64,000 nucleotides of DNA, taken from Liolophura sinensis. Taxonomy: Eukaryota; Mollusca; Polyplacophora; Chitonida; Chitonidae. Both the position numbers and the translations under genes were made by a program. Under the pieces are notes generated by a model that had not been told where the DNA came from, made no database searches, and saw only the letters and a list, made by a program, of their open reading frames with translations. Positions within the stretch are counted from its first letter, which is position 1; every line of letters begins with the position of its first letter. Positions 36,323-49,800 of the stretch are shown in pieces. The stretch spans positions 7,621,338 to 7,685,337 of the forward strand of contig NC_088302.1 in NCBI RefSeq assembly GCF_032854445.1. Direction: 5' to 3'.

Positions 36323-36437
36323 ATGGGTCAGACTGCATACATATCTAGTTCGTACTTGGCCTGGGCTGCGCTACAGCCTTACGGGTACGGATTAGACATA
36401 CAGGCTTGCAGCTGTGGAAGTAGATTCGAGCTTGAAG
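36323..36437 (+). ncRNA. Candidate 5' leader exon with upstream ORF, FATP copy A
   Basis: A 115-base stretch conserved at equal length in copy B (58267-58381). It begins ATGGGTCAGACTGCATACAT, stays open for 38 codons (MGQTAYISSSYLAWAALQPY and onward) and ends at donor CTTGAAG|GTAAAA. Joined to the acceptor at 37474 it does not continue in the FATP frame, so it would act as a 5' UTR exon carrying a short upstream ORF. Transcription is inference. Confidence 0.45.
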
Positions 36438-36877
36438 GTAAAATATGTTGACACAAGTATACAGGTGTCAGTACTTTGAGTTCCAAATTATTGACAGAAA
36501 AACTGCTTCTGAGAAGCTGGGAAGGATTTTAGTTGTTTTATTCTCCACATTCCTAACGTGAATCATTACGTATATTTATAGAAAAAGTTGCGCAGGGATA
36601 TAGCATATGTATGTACACTTGTAAGGCTACACATTGATTGAAGGCGTGTAAGTAGTCTGTGGGCAGCATTAATGTTTAGTGATGAGCAGCTGTGTGTTGG
36701 GAGATTTGCTGCGATGTGAAGTTACGTGTATACTGTGCGTGACTAAGAACCACCTCATTCTGCTCTTGTTCTCTCAAGCTTGTATGCGGAGTCAGAATCT
36801 AGGTCATATCAGAATCTCATAACATACAGTGTAAATAGAGGATTCAGTCCCCTTAAAGAGTAGACCTACATTAAGAG

Positions 36878-37126
36878 ATTAACGCCGTAGTCAAGAATAT
36901 TTCACTTACACGACGGCGGCCAGCATTATTACCGGGCAGAACCTGTGGGAAACCCACGACCATCCGCAGGTTGCTGAAAGACCTTCTCACGTACGGCCGG
37001 AGAGGAAGTCAGCTGGACTCAAGCTGCAAGGGTGCTGGACTTGAACTCAAAGCGACCTCATTGGTGAGAGGCTCCTGGGTCATTAAGCTATGCTAGAGCG
37101 TTAACCAACTGAACCACGGAGGCCCC
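36878..37126 (-). mobile_element. SINE family 1, near full length, inverted
   Basis: TACACGACGGCGGCCAGC, CCATCCGCAGGTTGCTG and the inverted head AACCAACTGAACCACGGAGG. Present in copy A only, so inserted after (or lost after) duplication. Confidence 0.85.
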
Positions 37127-37478
37127 AAAATGGCATTGAAAGTTAACTACATGAATACTCGGATTTTGTATCTATAGCTACAGACGGTAATGATGTGATT
37201 TTCATCATCATTCTATAAGCAGACGAGGCTATTTTCCTTACTGACTCTATATGCGTCACCAGCCAACCTGATCTCCGTAATGCTTCAGACACATGCTCTA
37301 ATCATTGTATACGTTCAAAATTGTAATATTTATGTTGTAGCACCAAGGCTTAAGCAGAATTGGGTAAAAAATTAGGTAATGCAGTGAAGTTAACTCCTAT
37401 GCCTCACAGCACAGTGGTCTAGAATTACTCAAAATGAAAGTACGGAGCATGCGCTTGATTTCCATTTTCACCAGGGCA

Positions 37479-37845
37479 ATGTCGACGTACCAGAAAGCAG
37501 TGATTGGCGCCCTCGGGGCGGTGGGCACTTCATACGCCGCCTATAAGCTGATGTTCCCGTGGCTAGCTCTAGATTCCAAGGACATTGCCATAAAGGAAAA
37601 GTTAATGGAACTTTTCACCAAAGGCGTGGAAAACAAGTTGTTCATCATAGAGAGGTTTGAGCGTCATGTTGCTGAGAACCCAGACAAGTACTTCGTTATT
37701 TTCGAAGACAGATTATACACATATCAGCAGGTGGATGAAGAGGCCAATAAAATGGCACGAGTTGTAAAGACGTGGAATCTTCAGAAAGGAGACGTTGTGG
37801 CCTTGTATATGAGAAATGAGCCAGCATTTCTGTGGACATTTCTGG
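37479..37845 (+). CDS. FATP copy A, coding exon 1
   Basis: Begins [20 protein letters not shown]; includes [20 protein letters not shown] and [19 protein letters not shown]; ends WTFLG at donor TCTGG|GTGAGT, phase 1. An upstream in-frame ATG exists at 37434, but comparison with copy B shows frame-changing indels before 37479 and a conserved acceptor-like CACCAG four bases before this ATG, so I choose 37479. Confidence 0.9.
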
Positions 37846-40800
37846 GTGAGTACGTCACGGACAAAAAGGATACCTCTGGACACCTCTGGGTGAGTTTGTG
37901 ACGGACAAGTATATGTCTGGACACATGGGTGAGTACATCACGGACAAGTATATGTCTGGACATATGGGTGAGTACATCACGGACAAGTATATGTCTGGAC
38001 ACATGGGTGAGTACATCACGGACAAGTATATGTCTGGACACTTCTGGGTGAGTTTATGACGGACAAGTATATGTCTGGACACATGGGTAAGCACTTCACG
38101 GATAAGTATATATTTGGACATCTGGGTGAGTACATCATGGACAAGTATATGTCTGGACACATAGGTGAGTACGTCACGGACAAGTATATGTCTGGACACT
38201 TTTGGATGAGCACATCACGGTCAAGTATACGTCTGAACACTTCTGGAAGAGAACGTCAAGGACAAAAAGAATATGTCTGGACACATAGGTGAGTACATCA
38301 CGGGCAAGTATATGACTGCACACTTCTGGGTGGGTATGTCGCGGACAAAACGTATACCTCTGGACACACAGGTGAGTACACCACGGACAAGTATATGTCT
38401 GGACACGTCTGGGTGAATACGTCACGGACAAAAAGTATATGTCTGGACACCTGAGTGAGTACATCACGGACAAGTATCCGTCCAGACACATATGTGAGTA
38501 CATCACGGACAAAGATATGAGTGGACACTTTTGGGTTACACGTCATGGACAAAAAGTATATGTCTAGACACATGGGTGAGTACATCACGGACAAGTATAT
38601 ATTTGCACACTTCTAGATGAGTACATGACAGAGTATATCAGATATATGTCTAGACACCTCTGTGAGTATACAGACGTGTACCTATATTGGCACACTTCTG
38701 TGTGCGTATATATCTGTACAGATAAGTATACATCTATAAAGGCATAGACATAGGTGTACATATTTTGAGTTGTGCGCAGTACAAAATGGAATAAAATATC
38801 TAAAATCCTACAGATTTTCTGTGCTGGTCACATGCTCGAATCTAGCTCCCGCTTGATCTCCTTCGGCCTTTAGGGACGGATAATCTCAAGTTTTGTACGT
38901 GCATAAATCTGACCTCAGTCTGTTGTGTACAGGTGAAGTTTTCATGCGCAACGCACCAATGAGAACACCACCAACCAGATTTTCCCGATTTGATCTATTT
39001 CGGTGATTGGAGTGCATCAGGATTTGGGTCAGGGTTAAGCTGGGTCATTTCTGAACTAGAACACAATAAGAAGACATAAACTGAACTGTCAGTTGATCAG
39101 TATTTTACAGAACTAGCTATGCAAAGATGACCATTGCTTTTTTGTGTACTTTGTATCAAAAGTTTCCAAACAATGTGTCTGTAGGACTGTTATAAGAAGC
39201 GGTAATCTTCTGGTTTTACCTTATTCGCACATAATTTTGTTTGAGCGGTACAGCTAACATTAATTTATTTGTTACACTTGCAGTTTATCGATTAAAATTA
39301 AACTTTGCGTAAGAAGGTCTGCCAACAGCTTGTGGACGGTCGTTTTCCCCCGGGCTACTCTCAGTTTCCTCCCACCATGATGCTCGCCTCCATCATGTAA
39401 ATGAAATATTCTTGAGCACGGCGTAAAACACTAATCAAATAAATAAATACATGAACAACCATATGTACATAATAAGTATACATTTAACGCAGACGAAATT
39501 TTCGGTATTCAATGTAATACGAGGGATCAGATCGAAATCAATTGGTTATGTTGTCTTCCTTTCAGTAGCTATAACGCACGAGGTGCGAGTTCGAACCCAG
39601 CCTTGGAGGGTATATTTGCTGATACTTCCTCTCTCACCATTCCTGGTAACAATATGCGTTCCGCGACACAAGTGAGACTGTTTGCGCAGTTTAAAGTTTT
39701 ATGACGTTCTCTTGTCTTCCACAAATATGGTGCACAGAGATGTATCTGTACGAGACATGTTTTTTTTTTTGGATTTATTTGATTGATGCTTTACTCAACG
39801 GTATTTCTTTTATGCGACAGCGGCCAATATTAAGGTTGGAGCAATCCGTACAGAGTCTAGGGGAAACCCACGAGGTTGCACACTTTCCTATGCACGTACG
39901 ACCGGATAAAAATGTAAAATGTCGCCATTAACTTGCTTAATGTAGTTTAGTGCTGTCACTCTGGTTTCCTCACACCGTAAAACTAACCACCATTGTATCA
40001 ATGAAACATTATTATTTCTACATCACCGTCTTCTCTTCATTTCAGGTTTTCAGAAGTTGGGTATTCCTGTCAGTCTTCTCAATTGCAACTTGACGCATAC
40101 GCCCTTGGCTCACAGTATAAATGTGTGCGACGCTAAAGCTATTGTCTGTAGTGGAGGTATGTGGTGTGATATCAAGGACAGAATGGTATGAGGAACAATT
40201 CTTGAAATTTCGTTTACAATTTTGATGTGATTTCTTCGGAAATCATTTTGATCATAGTGGGTTATTATGCACGCATTTTTAATACTTTGGCGACAGTTTA
40301 AATAGACGTAGAACGTTTTTAGGCCTACTGTATCAACAGTTCAAGCAGTAGAAGAAATATTCTTCCAGATTTATCACTTCAGACTTCATCGCCGAAGTCC
40401 ACGACTTTTATTGGCCATAGGCTACTGCTTACAATATGCTGGAATAAACGTGACTTAACTTTTTTTCTCGATAATGCAAAAGTGCTGAAGCTGCGTAAAG
40501 ACGAAGTTTCACTAAACTTTACTGGGTTGAAAAAAATTTTAAAATATATTTAATGTCGATTTCAGATACTTTGAATGGTAGTCTTCAAGTGGACATGAAC
40601 ACTAGTCAGGTTGTTGTTTTTTACTTTAAAGGAACTTCTACCTTCAGTATGGGTTAATACTGCCCCCTCCGACTCTGTCAAACTCTGTGTCGACCATAGA
40701 AATAAACCTTACCTGTACATGTACGCCATTGTTCCCATTTTCAGACCCAGACTTGATAAACGCCTTAGGAGAGATCCGGTCGTCTATATCTGGGATTCCA

Positions 40801-43800
40801 GTTTACGTTCACGGGACAGACAGCAGTTCTCTCCCCTCGTCCTTCACCTCGCTGTCGGAACTTGTGGCCACAGTGCCTGGAGACCAAACACCCAAGGAAT
40901 GGCGGACACAAATTCAAAACTACGATCCTCTTGCTTACATCTACACATCAGGGACTACAGGTATATGTATATATACGATGTTTATTTCTTTGCTTGCTTG
41001 GAATTTAACAGCTGGGTTATTACCTGAATACAGTACCAACATATTAATGTTAAAAACGGTATCTCAGATTAGCGATTTCTTTTTTAATAATAATGACTCC
41101 AGCGGAGGCCATCATGTTTTGGCCTCCAAGACAAGTTTGTATGGTGTTGAATATTATGAAACTTTATAACTTTTGCGGTAATGTGGATGTCTGACATATC
41201 GATGTGTAGAGCCTGCACTGTTTATACGTTTCACTAACAAAAAACAAATTTAGGTATTGTGTTTGAGAGATTGTACAGATAGCTGAATTGGGCCTCAGGT
41301 GGAAAGAAAAACACTACAGGTTTCACAATCCACCCATCGAACCATATAGGATTCACCACCTGGGCCTTTACCAACCCAACCAGCTAGGTTTCACAACCAC
41401 AACCTGGGTCTTTATCAACCCAACCAGCTAGGTTTCACAACCTTGGCATGTACCAAGCCAAACAGCTAGGTTTCACAGCTTCAGCCTTTTACCTGCTAAA
41501 CAGGCAAGGTTACACAACCTCGGACTTTACCCTGCTAACCAGCATTTCATGACATTCATCCAACTAACCAGTTACGTTTTATGGCCTTTACTTATCCAAG
41601 CAACTAGATTCCATGGCCTTTACCCACGCAACCAGTTAGGTTTCATCACAACGGTGTACACAACAAACCAGCTAGGTTTTACAACCTCAGCCTTTACCCT
41701 GCCAACTAGCTTGGTTTCACAACCTCTGCCCTTTCCCTGCTAACCAGCTAAGTTTCATGGCATCCATCTAACTAACCAGCTACGTTTTATGGCCTTTACC
41801 CACCCAACTCGTTAGGTTTCACCACAACGGTCTACGCGGCTAGCCAGCTAGGTTTCAAAACTCTGATCTTTACCTGTCTCACTAGCCACATGTAGGCATC
41901 ACCAGCCCGGTCTACGCACCTAACCAGCCAGGTTTCACAACCTCGGCCTTTACCCATCGAACGAGCTAGGTTTCACAGCCATGATCTTAACCCTGTCAAC
42001 TGGCAAGGTTTCATGATATTTTCCAGCTGCGTTTTATGCCCTTTACCCGCCTAACCAGCCAGGTTTCCTAGCCTTTACCACCTAACTAGCTATATTTCAC
42101 AACCTAGACCATTACTTACCCAACTAGCTAGGTTTCACAAACTTGGCCTTCCCCACTCAACCAGTTATAGGTTTCACAATCTCGGCTTGTATCCATCCAA
42201 GCTGCCAGGTCTCCTTTCGGTCTTTACTCAACCACCCAGGTAGGTTACACAAACTTGGTCGTTACACACCCAACCAGCTAGGTTTCCTTGGCTCTGTCTT
42301 CACCCAACCAACCGGCTGAAATTCCTCAAGCTGTCGCAAATTGAGCGTATTGGGCCATAAAAGTATGCTTCATATCGAATGGTTACATTTACTCTTCGTT
42401 CAGAATGCTTTTTGGAATGCTTTTTACCTCGCATGTACAAAGCACACGGGTAGTTTATGTCATAACTCCGAAATCGGCGTCGGCCTCCGAAAAGCAGTGT
42501 TAAGGTAAATGGGGTAGGGTTGTATCTTTAAGTGCTGCATGTATTGATCTCAGGTTTTGCATACATGGAGAGGATAATAACACGAAGAGGGTGTTCCATT
42601 GTTGATTCGTTTTGTATATATTAATTACCGTAAATTACAAAATTCACGACTTCGTGTGTTATGTATTAGAATCAATGGTATGGTGAGTAATGCCTGGTAT
42701 CTGAAGAAGTGCTGCATATATTGACCTGAAGTTTTACATGTACACAAATCACAATGGTATGGGTGGGATATTCTGTCGTCAATACGCTTTGGGTATATTA
42801 TTTGCCGTAGATTACCAAATTCACGATTTCAATCATTTACATATTAAATGCGTACAATTCATAACCATCACCTGTCTGTTTTTGCTTTAGAATCCAGGTT
42901 ACGGTGAATGTTCCAGTACTTATGTATGAAGATGAAGAATTGTATTCATGTGCCTCCCACACTGAGACGGGCTCTTTGGTAGTCTTGCCACGAAATCGAA
43001 ATTTCTCTAAACCATCATTCTGTAATCATTTTCTCTGTTATCTCATTCAATGGCAGGTCTGCCGAAACCTGTTCTGCTGACTCAACTGAAGGGTATCGGC
43101 GTGGGCGAAGTTCTGAGGGCACAGGCAAACCTTTCGGATAAAGACATCATGTATACCTGTCTGCCCCTCTACCACTCCTCAGGATTCTTTCTGGGGATAT
43201 TGAACGTGATTACTACAGGTGAGCTATCAAGGCGCTAATTCAACTGATATGATTATTTATTTGTGAAAACGAACGATCATATCGCTTGACGATCAGTACA
43301 AGGCGAGAGGTTTGTCTCCAGTGTCAGTATAATGTGACTGATTGGGGTGTCATATTTGGTATCACTATAATGTGACTCGGTGGCATGTCATGTCTGGTGT
43401 TCGTATAATGTGACTCGATGGCAAGTCTGATGTCAGTATAATGTGACTGGGTGGGGTGTCATGTCTGATTTCAGTATACTGTGACTGGGTGGCATGTCAT
43501 GTCTGATGTCAGTATAGTGTGACTGGGTGGGGTGTCATGTCTGGCGTTAATATAATGTGCCTGGTTGGGGTGTCATGTCTGATGTCAGTATAGTGTGACT
43601 GGGTGGGGTGTCATGTCTGGCGTTAATATAATGTGCCTGGTTGGGGTGTCATGTCTGATTTCAGTATACCGTGACTGGGTGGGGTGTCATGTCTGATTTC
43701 AGTATACCGTGACCTGGTGGCATGTCATGTCTGATGTCAGTATAATGTGACTGGGTGGCATGTCATGTCTGATGTCAGTATAATGTGACTGGGTGGCATG

Positions 43801-46800
43801 TCATTTCTAATGTCAGTATAATGTGACTGGGTGGGGCGTCGTGTCTGATGTCAGTATAATGTGACTGGGTGGAATGTCATGTCTGGTGTTAGTATAATGT
43901 GACTGGGTGGAGCGTCCTTTCTGATGTGAGTATAATGTAACTGGGTGGGGTGTTATGCCTGGTGTCAGTAGAATGTGACTGATGGGGTGTCATGCCTGGT
44001 GTCATTTTATTGTGACTCAGACAGGGTGGAATGTCATATCTGGTATCAGTGTAATGTGACTGGATGGGGTGTCAGAGCTGAGGCCAGTGTAACGTTACTG
44101 AGGTGGGTGTCGTATGATGTTTCATTATCATATGACTGGATGGCGTGTCATATCCAGTGCCAGTATAATGACTGGGTGGAATGTCATATGTGGTATCAGT
44201 GTAATGTGACTGGATGGGGTGTCAGAGCTGAGGCCAGTGTAACGTTACTGAGGTGGGTGTCTTATGATGTTTCAGAATAATATGACTGGATGGCGTGTCA
44301 TATCCAGTGCCAGTGTAATGGCTTGGTGTGTCATATCTGGAGTCAGTGTAATGTGATTGGTTCTGGGTGTCTTATATGGTGTCATTATAAAGTGACTTGA
44401 TGGGTTGTCATTTGTCACGGTAGTGTTGAGTTTGGTGTCGATGTAATGTAACTGGATTGAGTGTGGAGTGTCATGCCTTTGTTAACGGAACAGATATGTA
44501 AATATGGGGGCCTTGAGGCCAGCTTGCTGGGAGGAGACATCGTCGGGATAAGAACAAAATAATGTAGAAAAGGCCTTAAACTGCAAACAAACAAAATAAC
44601 CAGAGAATAATTTAGCGTCGGTAAATCGGTGGAATGTTGACGGTTTACGCTTGTTAGAGTTACCGTGGATAGAACTGTCTGGCTGCTGTTTAACTATTTA
44701 TTTATTTGATTGGTGTTTTACGCCGTATTCAAGAATATTTCACTTATTCGACGGCGGCCAGCATTGTGGTGGGAAGAACCACACCCGGCCGAAACCAACG
44801 ACCATCCGCAGACTTCTGTTTTACCAGTGCTGGATGTGTTTTAGCTGCAGGTGGGAATGTAAGATAAAATATATTGTTCTCGCAGGATTCCACATAATTT
44901 GAAATCTCAGCAGGATGCTAACATTTACCGAGTTTCACAGATTGGTGGTATTTAGGCCTATGCACCTTCAAATCCCCTAAATATGTTTTGAGTTCAGCTC
45001 CTATTTTTAACCGTCAGAGCACGTATTAATTTTATCTCAGTCAGTTAACGTTCTTCCTGTATAATAGAGTGAAATATGCACATACATAAATGATAATCCC
45101 AGTTAGCTTTGTCATACAATGGGGAGTTTCTGACTATTCTAGCACTCTCAAGATTTCTTTTCATTGCCAGGGGGGACTTGCGTTCTCAGACGGACCTTCT
45201 CCGCGTCTCACTTCTGGGAGGATTGTCGTAAACATAAAGTCACCGGTTTCCAGTACATTGGGGAGTTGTGTCGGTTTCTACTTCTCAGACCGCCAGTGAG
45301 TATATCCTTGTTCGAAGCATAGGAGCTAGAACTTATAAAACATTTTTTCTTTGAGCAAATGTAAATTTTCTACATTTCCTTTCCTTGTTCTAAAGCATAT
45401 GTCATTGTTCATTGAAATAAAAAAGGTGGTTGGACAGATACCTGGCGATGGTCGGTGGTTTACTATGAGTACTCCGAAAAAAATCTCGAGCACTGCCTTA
45501 AATACCAAGTTATAAATCAGTCGGCCAAAGAACTAATTTCTTTTTGTCAGTTTGCAGGAGGTATTCATGATTTTCGAGATTCAAGCGTAGAGATAGTGCT
45601 CGTTGGTCGAAAGCACTTTGTTTAAGTGAGGTTCTCGCCTAAATCATTGTTCTCGCCTAAATCATTGTTCTCGCTTAGAACATTCCTCTTATCTAAAGCA
45701 TTTCTGTTGTCTTATTTCTGTTGAAATATAGAATCGGAAAAAGGGTCGAATTGTTTGTCGCTAACAATAAGGGTCATTGTTCTAAACAAGACAGATGTTT
45801 AGGGTTGAAACAGGACACTGGCCCGAAACATTTGGGATAAGTGACCCTAATATTTGGAGTTGGTGATGTCTATACCCTGAATATCAGGGTCACAGGGACC
45901 CTAGTTTTTCTGGTAGTTTTGACCTTTTCTCTTAACAGGGTGAGCCTCCTTCATTCATAAACCAGTCAACTGTCGCAAAAATTCTTACGTTTTAAACATC
46001 AATCAGTTAAATAAATTACCTTTTTTACCGTGGTTTAAGTTGTTCACAAGTATTAATTTTTCTTCAGCATCCGAAAGACGGTGAGCACTGTATCCGATTT
46101 GCCTACGGGAACGGCCTTCGAAAAGATATATGGGAAGAATTCCAGACCAGATTTAAAATTCCACATATTTTTGAATTTTTTGGTGCAACAGAAGGTCCGC
46201 TTGGTTTCGTTAATCTTCACAACAAGAAAGGTGCCGTAGGGCGGTTATCTCCATATATGGTAAATACTCAGTTTGTAGTCCTCCATCTTACGGCTTCATG
46301 CGTCATAAACGCTAATGAAATCAAGTGAAAACATAGTTTAATTTGTGACACAGTCAGAAATGTCGAGATAAGCCTTCCACTCCCAACCCCTACCCCCACT
46401 CCCAACCCACCGGCTGCATGGTATTCGAACCATCGCCTTGGTTGGTCAGGTGTATTATGGTGGGAATCAGCAATAGCATCCAGATATTCGCACTTTTGCT
46501 CGCGCCAACATAACTGACTAGCCCCGAACACGGAAGCGAAAACATTATTTAAATAGCATGGGAGTTAATATAAAACTCTGCTTCACGGCCTCATAAATCC
46601 AAAACTAGCTTTTGTTTACGTTAGCAAATTGCGTAAGGCGAGTAGACAGTTCTGTTATATGTATATAGACTCAGCTTCTTCGTTCACTTCATAACACCAA
46701 CATGTGAAACACTGACAAATTATCGGTCGACCGATTCAGCCCGTCATTTTCAGTTTCGTTTTCAACTCTTGCTGTTATTACCCTGTTTCTTCTAAAATTT

Positions 46801-49800
46801 GGGACACCTGGCCTGCTCATTTAAGCCAGTATATATGTAATTCTCGCAGGAATGTTGATTTTTTTCTCACATAGTTAAACCATCTAATGAACAACACATT
46901 CATGACTTTTCCAAAGGGCTGGTAAAGACAAGTAATATTCTACTTTCAACACTACTAATATCTGTCCCAAATTTTAGAAGAATTAGGGTATTCCGTTATT
47001 TCTAGCGGTATTCAAAGTACCGCGTCCCAAATGACGGGTCAACGGGTTGTAATTGAAGACTAAGGCGGCAATTTCAAATTTTATGGCGTTTACAAAATAA
47101 CAAGTGATGATTTTTACAAGCTGTAAATAAAAACAAATGTGGGACTTACACCGTCTATACAAACGATGGTAACAGAACAGGGTTTAGAACAAGATTTCTT
47201 CTCTTTGTCCAACAGGCCTGGCGGGATAACTTCTCACAGATCCTAGTGAAGTTTGATCTGGCCACGGCGGAACCAATGAGGGACAAAAACGGCAGATGCA
47301 TCCGAGTAAAGACGGGTGAGTCTAACATAGATAGTTTATAGTGGAACCTTGATTAGTGTAAATCCGAAACACGAAGTTTCGTGTAGGCCTATACTTGACA
47401 TTTATAGAAACATTTGCATGTGCTGCACCACCAACAACGTTCAGCTCCAACTGTTAGCAACACGAGCACAAATTCCTTCCACAAATTAATTAATGGATTA
47501 AACCACGTGTCATTAGTAATGAATGCTGCATTCAACCATATTACTGTATAGTCCAGTCGTGATTCCATGATATAAAAACGACGGCTCGACTAGCTTCGAT
47601 CCCAGTAAGCATTCGATCATATTACTGTATAGTCCAGTCGTGATTCCATGATATAAAAACCACGGGCTCGCTATAGCTTCGATCCCAGTAAGCATTCGAT
47701 CATATTACTGTATAGTCCAGTCGTGATTCCATGATATAAAAACGACGGCTCGGCTCTAGCCTCGATCCCAGTAAGCATTCGATCATATTACTGTATAATC
47801 CAGTCCGTGATTCCCATGATATAAAAACGACGGCTTGGCTATAGCTTCGATCCCAGTAAGCATTCGATCATATTACTGTATAATCCAGTCGTGATTCCAT
47901 GATATAAAAACGACAGCTCGGCTCTAGCCTCGATCCCCAGTAAGCATTCGATCATATTACTGTATAGTCCAGTCGTGATTCCATGATATAAAAACCCACG
48001 GCTCGGCTCTAGCCTCGATCCCAGTAAGCATTCAACCATATTATTGTATAATCCAGTCGTGGTTCCATGATATAAAAACGACGGCTCGGCTATAGCTTCG
48101 ATCCCAGCATCAAACAAAAGCTGTCTACTTCAAGCTCGACTTGAAACAATGTACTTTCTCGGGATTGTGGGATTGTGATTATTCTTGTGAGCTAGCGATT
48201 TTGAACTTGTAGGCTTGTTATGGTGAGCCTATGCTTGTTAGCTTATGGTTACGAGCTCGTGATTGTGAGCTTACGCTTGTGAGCTTATGATTTGGCGCTT
48301 AAAATTGTGAGGTTATGGTTATGAGCTATTATCGTAATCTTGGCTTGGTCTGTCATGCACTATATATACACTATATATCGAGAATTTTTTCTCTTCTCCA
48401 AATGTACTCCATGCGTGTTTTATAGCTAAGGATGTGAGATTACCTAGCACATATTGAAATAATCACCTTTCCTTGTTCACCGGGACAATTAACCCTTAAC
48501 CAATATAGTCCCGTGTTCGAATCCAGCTCTCCTCTGTTTCAACTGCGTCAGGAGGTTCTCAAGGTATCTGGCGAAGGTCGGTTACTTAGCCTATCCTGAG
48601 AACTCCCGGTTTTCTTCACCCAAAAGCGTTTACCAGAGATTAGGGGCGTCTATCTTAATCCCACTTTAAATAGCAATCAGGTTAATAAAATAAATACCTA
48701 CTGTACTATTCTCATCTCTAGTGACCATTACCTACTGATACTAGGAGAGCGGGTGGCATGTAGGCAAGCAGGCTTCTGAATGGGTTTGTGGGTACTGACA
48801 CCTGATGTTAAGTTAAAGTTAACTGATGGTGGTCTTCAGTGCACGCTTGAAATGTTCTCATCGAAGGTAGCATGAGAGCATCAGGCAGCCAGTAGTGTTG
48901 CATAGATTTAGAATTATTGATAATTGTATGCATTTAAACGACTATTCAAAAACAAGGATGAAATAAATGCCGTAGATTTGGCTTGTGGTTATAGCCTTAC
49001 ATGACATTCTTGTATATGGTAAGCGCTTATATTGAATTATGAATGTTTCGCTTTGTCTAATTGTATTTTATGTAATTTGTGCAATGAGATGCATCCTTCA
49101 TGTCTTTTATGACACTATCTATATGTACACATCTTTTGGTCAGCTTTACAACTTGAAGCATTTAACTGTGCTTGATGTTCAGTATAAGATCGGACATTGC
49201 TCGGTGGTCGTATACTGTGATTATGGTGCCATGTTCTTGTTTAGTGAGGCAGCACCTTTAAGTTCAGCACACAACTGGTGTGATAGAATCAGTATAAAGT
49301 TGAAAGCAGTGGTAACCACAAGCAACCAGGAGCCTCCATCAATGCGGTCATTGTGAGTTCAAATCCAACTCATGCTTGCTTCCTCTCCGGCCGTACATGG
49401 GAAGGTCCGCGAGCAATCTGCTGACGGTTGTGGTTTTTCCCCTGGCTCTTCCCCATTTGCGACGGCCGGTCGTTGTCGTATAAGCAAAATATTCTTGAGT
49501 ACGGCCTAAAACACCTATCAAATAAATGAATAAATAAGCCACATGCAAGGCACCACCAAACAAACCAAATCTCTCCACATCTTTTCTCTTGGCTTTTCGC
49601 TGAAGGTGAACCAGGCCTGCTGCTTACGGCCTTCCCGCCCTTCGCCCTTCATTAAGCCGGATGATATTTACCTGGGAGATAAGAAGAATGTGGAAAAGAA
49701 GCTGGTCCGTGACGTCATGGTTAAGGGAGACATTTACTTTAACTATGGGGACATTCTCTACCAGGATAAAGATTACTTCGTCTACTTCACTGACCGGATA

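Larger units (their letters stand above)
35410..40320 (+). repeat. Tandem segmental duplication, copy A
   Basis: Shares long near-identical stretches in the same order and orientation with 57300-62210: upstream flank, leader exon, coding exon 1, intron-1 minisatellite, two SINE fragments and coding exon 2. The offset is about 21.9-22.4 kb. A SINE (36878-37126) is present only here. Confidence 0.93.

Noticed and set aside
37434..37478. Upstream in-frame ATG as the FATP start
   Set aside because: Frame-changing indels against copy B and an acceptor-like CACCAG before 37479 argue that it is intron.
37781..38594. Several minus-strand open frames of [16 protein letters not shown] repeats
   Set aside because: They are antisense translation of the intron-1 minisatellite.
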